From: Escarpia spicata
Taxonomy: Eukaryota > Annelida > Polychaeta > Sabellida > Siboglinidae
Direction: 5' to 3'
Assembly: GCA_963995525.1 (NCBI GenBank)
Contig: OZ023213.1
Coordinates: 46,793,660-46,857,659, forward strand
Length of the DNA: 64,000 nucleotides
Under the pieces are notes generated by a model. The model was not told the origin of the DNA and ran no database searches. It worked only from the letters and a program-made list of their open reading frames with translations. The translations under genes and the position numbers were made by a program. Below, piece by piece: positions 43,590 to 64,000 of this stretch (positions are counted from its first letter, which is position 1; the number at the start of each line of letters is the position of its first letter).

Positions 43590-46500
43590 AACACATAAAA
43601 AAGAAAAATGTCCGTGTTGCTGCAGAAGACACGAAATATAAAATCCATGGCAAAGACACCCGTGAGGCAATTATGGGTTTAACAAAAACTAACGAAGACA
43701 CCCTGAACGTTATAATGAAGACCGTCAGCAATGCAATTGTAAAAAACCCTGAACCAAAACACCACATTAATCGAGAAACTCGCTACTTGCATCATGAAGA
43801 GTGAAAACCTGGATAATATAAAACATGACCTTTTCGAATGCTGTGCCATTGACACCACCCACAACACAGCTGAACTTATACAGCGAGTGAGTAAACTAGA
43901 AGAAGAAAACAAGGCTCTTATGGAGGAAATAGATAACCAAAATCAGTACAATCGCCGAAACTGTTTGATTCTGCACGGGGTGCCAGAAACAAAATAACAC
44001 GCAACCGAGGCTGCAATTGATGTGTTCATAAACCAAATTGGCCTACACATCAAACCAGATGACAACTATCGTTTTCTCTTACATAGTTCCTTAATAATAA
44101 TACTAACCATGTTGATGTCTCTGTCTATGAAATATCTTAAATAATAAGACATTCTCCTCATTTTGATGATGATAGTTTAATTAGTACTTTAGAACCTAAA
44201 ACTAACAACTTGACGGTATTAAGCTTAAATTGTCAAAGTATAAATGCGAAAACTGATAGTCTAAAAATAATACTAGAAAACGTTCATATGCATTATTGTA
44301 AAATAAGTGCAATATGTTTACAGGAAACTTGGTTGACAGGTAACTTTGAAAGATCACTTTTGGATTTGATTGGATTCAGTCAGATTTCTACGGGTAAAGT
44401 ATGTAGTGTCCATGGTGATCTTCTGATATATTTGAATAATGAATATAGACATAAAATCATAAACATATATAACACATCTGATATTTGGGAAGGAAAATTT
44501 ATTGAAGTATCAGGCACTACCCAAAAACGAAAATTATAATTGGAAACATATACCGACCTCCAAGAAATCTTACTGAAAATCACCATACATTTACAAATGA
44601 TCTAATACCTATACCCAATACCTTAGGCTGTGTAATAATAAGTTATAGTTGGCGATTTTAATATTGATCTATTAATAAATAAATGAAACTAACAATGTCA
44701 GTAATTGTTTTGGATACAATCACATCTCACAAAAATTACTCTACCAACCCGGTTCTCTAAACAAATTTGCACACTTAGTGATAATTTCCTGTGCAGACTC
44801 ACTTCTGCAAGTACAAACAATATAGCTGGAATTTTAAGTAACTACATTTCATTTCATCAACCAAGCTTTAATAGCTTCGACGAATTAAATTCCAATTATG
44901 AATCTACAAAATTCATTTGTATAAAAAAGGAAAATCGATATATTTCAAAATTAACAAAAGCAAAGCAAATGTCTATGAACATCTAAACAAGGATAAATCT
45001 GCCAATCCTAATAATAACTATAATATCCTAGATAAACTGATTATTACTAATAACATTATAGACAAGAACCTTTTTATAGCTAAAACTGTGTATAACAAAC
45101 ACCAGCACAAAATCAAATTGGATAACTCAAGGAATCATTTGTTCAATATCATTTAGAGATAGAAAATACAGGAAACTTAAACAAACTCCTTATGATTCAC
45201 CTGAATTTATTCATTTACAAATTAATCTTCACACCTATAATCATAAACAAAAAAAGAATATTTGTATAGCAAAACAAATATACTATGCATCATGTTTTGA
45301 AAATTATAAAAATGATACAACAGGTACCTGGTCTGTAACTAAAAACATCCTCAATAAATCCAAAAAAAAAAAAATTTTCCTTATCATTTTCACATTAATG
45401 GAAACCTTTTAATAATAAATCCACAATAACTAACCAATTTAACTTATATTTTGCAAATATTTAAATTAAACTTGCATCTATTACTTCCATTCAAATAATA
45501 ACAACTATAAATATTATTTAAAATAATTCCCATGTATTAATAGCCTTAAATCCGTGCCTACTGATATAGAAACTACCAGCAGAATAACTGATAGTCTCAA
45601 ATCAAAATTCAGCTATGGTAGTGTTGGTCTATTTGTAAAATTATTTAAGCAAATCAAAGAAGAAGTCTGTGAATTGATTACTCTAATTATAAATCAATCT
45701 ATATGTATTGACATATTTCCTGAAAAACTAAAGTTAGCCAGAGAAATACCAATTTACAAAAAGATGATAATACAGTTTCCGACAAATATCGACCTATTTC
45801 TTTACTTCCTGCAATTTCTAAGTTATTTGAAACAGTTATATGTGAACAGATTCATAATCATTTCCAACAAAATAAACTATATTACAATAACCAATACGGA
45901 TTTAGAGAAAATCATTCTATGAAATTAGCTGCCCTTGAAATGATTGAGAAAATAATACAGCAAATGCATAATTGCAAAATCCCTTTCAATATTTATATTG
46001 ATCTATCAAAATGTTTTGATACATGGGATCACGAAATTATATTATACAAACTAGACTATTATGGTTTTAAAGGCACTGCCTTAACAAATCGCAAACAATA
46101 TGCTGATTTTTTAACTTACTAAGTCAGAAACAATATACATCAAAACTGGAGTCCCCAGGGATCAATTCATGGACTCCTTTTATTTGTTATTTATATAAAC
46201 GACATAGCCAATGCTACTACTTTGTTCAATACAATCATATATGCTGATGACACTACCTTAACTAGCAATTTAATGCTTTTAATAATATAAATTATAGCAA
46301 CATCAGTCAAAATATAAACAATCAAATAATCAAAGTAATCACAGGGTTGCAAGTTAATCAGCTATCACTTAACGTTAAATCAACAAAACTTATGATATTT
46401 CATACCTCTTTAAAAAGGTAACTATACCCACATTAAAAATGAAATGTATTGAATTATTGCCGGTTGATGATTTCAATGTTCTATGCCTTACTGCTAACAA

Positions 46501-47698
46501 ACACATATGTTGGAAAAATCACATAAATAAAATAACTAACAAAATCTCAAAGACTATTGGGATTTTTTATAAATTTAAACACATTCTACCTTACATATTT
46601 TACTCAAATGTTTTATGTTTTAATCTTATATATCATCTCAACTACGCAATACTAGCATGGGGATGCCAAACAAATCGTTTACAAAAACTAATTTTCAAGA
46701 ACATGGATATTTTAAAGCTCAATGATATTTTTAAACTCCAACAATAACAATTCTATTTTAAACTTGTAAATAAAAAATAGCATAATATTTTAATACTATG
46801 CCCATTTTACATAATTCAAACATTCATAGCTATCATACCAGAAACAGTAATAATATCTACATAAACCGAGTAAATCATAATTTTGTCACTAATTGCATTA
46901 TACATTCCATTATTCACACTGTTAACAATGTACCATCTGAACTCAAATAATATTTATTCCCATTCTCTCCAAAGCTTTTCAATATACTGTAAAATACTTC
47001 ATAAGGAATTATGAAACTGTGTTTTATCCCAATTTGTTATATTTGTACTAACTGAAATAAGATCAAACTTCCAACTTAAACGGTTTGTTAACTTTGTGTG
47101 TTATTTAGTTATGACTATACTGAACGAATCACAATTACAGTGTTTTGTAACATAAGACAATTGCATTTTATACTGTTAGTATTTTTAAAAGAGTTTTAGG
47201 GTTAAGTATTTGTTATTTCAAACTAATATTAGTAGGGCTATTAGAACAGTTAATTAATATTAATTGTTGTCATTGGCTAATTGTTTAGATGTTTTTAAAA
47301 TAAATAATTTAGTAACGTTCAACAACTGAATAAATGCCACTTTTATTTACGATTAGCGTAGTTTATATATTATTATTCTAGTGTATTATTGTATTGTTTT
47401 GCTTGTTTGATGTTAGTTAGTGTTAGTAATTAGTTAATGTTAGTGAGTGAGTGAGTTAGTTAGTTAGTGTTAAACCCTGTCAATTAATGCTGATAACTTA
47501 TAAAATCATATTTAATATACAAATTATTGTTATATTATAACTTTGTATTAAAATTATACATTAAACTACAGGGTGGCTCTTATGTTAGCGGCATGCACAA
47601 TGCATTAATGAGAGTCTCCTTGACCATACGTTTGTTTACATTTATTAGCTGTATACAATATGTATTTTATGGTTGAATAAATGATTCTGATTCTGATA
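43590..47698 (+). mobile_element. Nearly full-length but decayed CR1/L2-like LINE
   Basis: An ORF1-like coiled coil (about 43794-43996: LIQRVSKLEEENKALMEEID, then RRNCLILHGVPE) is followed by an endonuclease (44210-44640: LSLNCQSINAKTDSL, CLQETWLTG, IIGNIYRPPRN) and a reverse transcriptase (45550-46300: NNQYGFRENHSMKLAALE, IDLSKCFDTWDHEI, YADD at 46240-46251). Many frameshifts and stops are present. The 3' end is an AT-rich UTR closing with AATAAATGATTCTGATTC, a short-repeat tail typical of this LINE group. It is much richer in AT than its surroundings. Confidence 0.85.
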
Positions 47699-47699
47699 C

Positions 47700-48600
47700 A
47701 TATTTGCAGCACCATATGCATTATCCGTATGCAATATGGATTGTGCGGATTATGAGGAAGGAATATTGTACGTATATATATATATATATAGTTTCCCGTT
47801 TTAATAGGGATTTGCAACAACAATCGTGATAATGTACATGTTTTCTTGTGTTGGCCAAAAAATCATAACATCGAATAACAAACAACGTGTAGCAGTCGAA
47901 ATGAAAGAAACTCTAATGCTAAAAAGACTGCCGGCAAAACGTAGCGGATTTGTTTTGACATACAGGTATCTCTGTATCATCGGAACTGCGAGAGTGGTGT
48001 GGTAGGCAGTCCTCGGTTGTTGCTCAAAGTCTCCGGCCACAGCAATTTCGTGCCGCTCCCGGGGGGCCTGCCATAGCATGTTGACTTGTATGCTGTCAGC
48101 ACGATGCGCACGAAGTGCCGTGTCAAACTATTTGTATTCACCTTAAGACTGGGATACATTGGCACTTTTCGCCATACCCGACGAGACCAAACCAGACCAG
48201 ACTCACCCTGACTGCAGTGTATACACCAAGGAGCCTATATTTAGACAGGACGGGTCACTGAGCGAGATCATGGCAGTCTACAATGATAGTTTTGTCCGCC
48301 ATATGGCAGGCTGGCACGTTCGTTTGTGCATGTGTTCTAGCTTGGCGCACTTCCAGAATCCCGGATTAACCGCTCCAATAACGTACTTGTTTGATCAATG
48401 CGAAGAGCGCGCTCAGGACCGTCTTGTATTGATACACGGTCTTTGGTATATGTTACACCGAGTGACACACTCTCCAAACATAGACTTGTTTCCGGTCGCG
48501 AGTTCCTTCCAACTCTTGAGGGAGCTCGCGACCGGAAGAGAGTCTCTGCTTGGAGATTGCGAGTGACAATGACTGCGCTATACTCGAGTCCGGCGAGACG
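47700..48600. other. No supported gene
   Basis: A 135-codon plus-strand frame (48159-48566) lies here without recognisable domains. A TA run is at 47774-47790. Confidence 0.4.
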
Positions 48601-48604
48601 TCAT

Positions 48605-49080
48605 AATCACGTAAACTGGAAATATTTGACGGTATCAACCTGACATCAAGAGCTATCACAGTCTATAGCCAGGTACTCATTCACAAAGAATCTCTCAACT
48701 GAGAGTCCGCAGCTCTAGTGACTAGGCCACTGCGCCCCACGGTATCAACCTGACATCAATAGCAACCACTGTCTATAGCCAGGTACTCATTCACAATGAA
48801 TCTCTATACTGATAGTCCGCAGCTCTACTTGTTAGGCCACCGCACCCCACGGTATCAACTTAACATCAAGGTAACACAGTTGCAAGGGACAAAGCAAAGA
48901 AAACAATATCGATAATCACTTCAATCAGATATTTCGAAACACGTGTTGATAAACTCATGTTTTTTATATTTTATGTTAAATATCACATCACGTGGTTTTA
49001 ATACTAATGTTATTCATTTTAGAACAATAGACAACAATTTTAATTAATTAATTAATATAATGTTCTTAATATACTAACTA
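48605..49080. repeat. Duplicated segment with two tRNA-head-like units
   Basis: Two units of about 110 bp (ending at the words agtccgcagctct and taggccac) followed by AT-rich DNA. The same block recurs at 52960-53620 with three units. The minus strand of each unit reads GGCGCAGTGGCCTAGT..., like the head of a tRNA-derived SINE. It lies downstream of gene 3. Confidence 0.7.
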
Positions 49081-49202
49081 CGTTTAAGGTACTCTGCCGG
49101 CCAAATTGTGTTTAATAAGCCCGTAACAACGGTCGAAATTTGAACGTACGATCACGAGAGCATGTTGAAATAGTCAACAAAACATCCCGTTTCAAAAGAA
49201 GC

Positions 49203-49208
49203 TTTATT
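49203..49208 (-). terminator. Poly(A) signal of gene 3
   Basis: AATAAA on the minus strand, about 155 bases after the stop. The same sequence block is repeated in an upstream intron (near 52155), where the hexamer is AATAAG. Confidence 0.5.
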
Positions 49209-49362
49209 GGCAATACGGCCATGTTGGGCTGAGTTAACTGTTATGCCCTTTGATGTTCAGCGATGTCCAATTTTCCCACTTTCAACACAACATACTTCCT
49301 GTTACAAATTACTACGTTCGCAGACGAACAAACTGGCTCCCTGTAATGTCGGTCGGATGTTG

Positions 49363-62986
<13,624 letters not shown>

Positions 62987-63224
62987 CTGCAATAGGAAAC
63001 GGTTCGTCTAACACAATGCGAGGATAAACTGACTACGGTAGTTCCACTGCACACTGAAAGAAACTGCTAGACACCTTGTAGTAGAACATTGTCCCGTTTT
63101 CTATCAAGTTTGTTTTTGGAAAACAACAATTTGAATTTGTTTATTTCTCAAACACTTATCCTTAAACTGTTTTCTGGATCTGTATTTGGATACACCATCA
63201 TCATCAGTAATAGTTGTATTTAGA

Positions 63225-64000
63225 TCACGGTAAGTTTACCTTATATCTCGCGACATTTCGACTGCTCTCATCAATCTGCACCTGACAGACACCGGTAGAT
63301 GGCGAAAGCGTTATCATCTGCGTAGAGGTATCACTCTGGTGTGTGTCCCCAGGCCGATGCCTGGGCGGCTCTTCAGGAGGTCGTCGTAAATATGTGGGAG
63401 TCTGTATCGGCTCTCATCTCGACTCATGCTGGTTTGGGTTTGTCTTCCATGCACCGTCTTTGATGCTTCTTGTTCTCCAGTCTGACTCCGTCTACAAACT
63501 TAGCCCCCTCCCTGACTTCTACCTGATTCTGTTGCATCAAGTGAGATGTGATAGCTGATTTGTTCACATCTTTTTCCGGTGTTTTTTGTTGCATTTGTTG
63601 TATGATCTGCTTGTCGATACTTTCTCAGCGTCTTCTTTTAATGTGTTTTCCTAAGGTATGTTTTATTTCTTCGATGTATCTGACATTGCAGTTCTTACAC
63701 ACTATAGAGTACACCCCTTCACAAATCGTTAGTGGCTACACTTTATCTTTCGGTGTTACCCGTGAGTTCTTAATACTGTTGAGATATTCCAAAACTATGT
63801 TTATCTTGCACTTCTTCATCACCCGTGACGTTGTCTTCCTTTGTTGTTTAAATTTTCTCTATACCGTTGTTATGATCCATCGTTGATACCCGCGTCTCGC
63901 CCCAGTTTACTTGGTATGTTTTCTGTCTTTCCATTTATTGTCCACTTCTGTTACCAGTGTTTCACATATGTTTAGCAACGTACGAATTACTCCCGTCTTC
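63225..64000 (-). mobile_element. Penelope-like element, 3' part with GIY-YIG endonuclease remnant
   Basis: Minus strand: near 63700 GVYSIVCKNCNVRYIEEIKH matches the GIY-YIG start of Penelope elements. Near 63540-63430 SAITSHLMQQ, then REGAKFVDGVRLENK are seen, and near 63400 in another frame MSRDESRYRLPHIYDDLL, the usual end of this protein. A hammerhead-like motif follows at 63243-63274. It is frameshifted and truncated by the window edge. Confidence 0.7.
63243..63274 (-). ncRNA. Degenerate hammerhead-ribozyme-like motif of the Penelope-like element
   Basis: TTGATGA, a short GA/TC stem with loop GCAG, GAAA, then TGTC with a GCGA tetraloop and GATAT, in hammerhead order with the cleavage triplet ATA. 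The first core base is T instead of C and stem I is unclear, so it is probably inactive. Hammerheads are known in Penelope-like elements. Confidence 0.35.

Noticed and set aside
48159..48566. A 135-codon plus-strand frame
   Set aside because: No recognisable domain, no ATG at its start and no supporting splice sites; part of the region matches a short dispersed repeat.
63240..63317. A 26-codon phase-0 piece with good splice sites, first taken as another gene 3 exon
   Set aside because: It follows directly on the Penelope-like coding end and contains that element's hammerhead-like motif. Its phase also does not fit the better acceptor of the next exon (62986).

Overview
The window is animal genomic DNA. 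It has interrupted genes with GT-AG introns, many decayed non-LTR retrotransposons, tRNA-derived SINEs, minisatellites and very long CA, GA and TA runs. Small heat-shock genes with two alpha-crystallin domains, a membrane protein resembling an invertebrate LolA/ependymin-like family, and the mix of LINE types and Penelope-like DNA together suggest a lophotrochozoan, probably a mollusc. The species cannot be told from the sequence. A 200-base N run (31815-32014) marks an assembly gap.

Three host genes can be supported exon by exon. Gene 1 (+, coding exons 5508-10205; the start-codon exon is not certain) encodes a small heat-shock protein with two alpha-crystallin domains. Gene 2 (+, 35242-39768) is a paralogue about 25 kb downstream with a long low-complexity N-terminus, and its start and stop are both clear. 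Gene 3 (-, 62986 down to 49363, 5' end outside the window) is reconstructed from 12 phase-compatible exons. It encodes the C-terminal 461 residues of a secreted-type ectodomain followed by one transmembrane helix and a short cytoplasmic tail.

Layout: 1-5.5 kb, pyrimidine tract, TA run and a 26-bp array upstream of gene 1; 5.5-11.4 kb, gene 1 with a LINE remnant and repeated copies of its own exon start in its introns, and a 55-bp array in its 3' region; 11.4-22.5 kb, CA run, a near-perfect TA-cored foldback, a 49-bp satellite, a palindromic MITE-like element and a field of a dispersed 14-bp motif; 22.5-26.2 kb, a SINE and several LINE fragments; 26.6-27.1 kb, a CpG-rich stretch; 28-31.3 kb, three minisatellites; 31.8-35.2 kb, gap and long GA/CA runs; 35.2-39.8 kb, gene 2; 40.5-47.7 kb, a GA run, featureless DNA and a decayed but nearly complete LINE; 48.6-63.0 kb, gene 3, whose introns are filled by duplicated segments, a 60-bp satellite, two LINEs meeting tail to tail and a SINE; 63.2-64 kb, the 3' part of a Penelope-like element with a hammerhead-like motif.

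The two heat-shock genes are expected to encode holdase chaperones acting on unfolding proteins. Gene 3 has no evident functional link to them. No prokaryotic-type system, CRISPR array, rRNA gene or intact tRNA gene was seen. The most unusual signals are the four decoy copies of a splice acceptor plus exon start in front of gene 1 exon B, the LINE tail lying directly on that exon's splice donor, the intronic copy of gene 3's 3' UTR with a mutated poly(A) signal, and the dispersed GTCGTAGTAAACA motif field.
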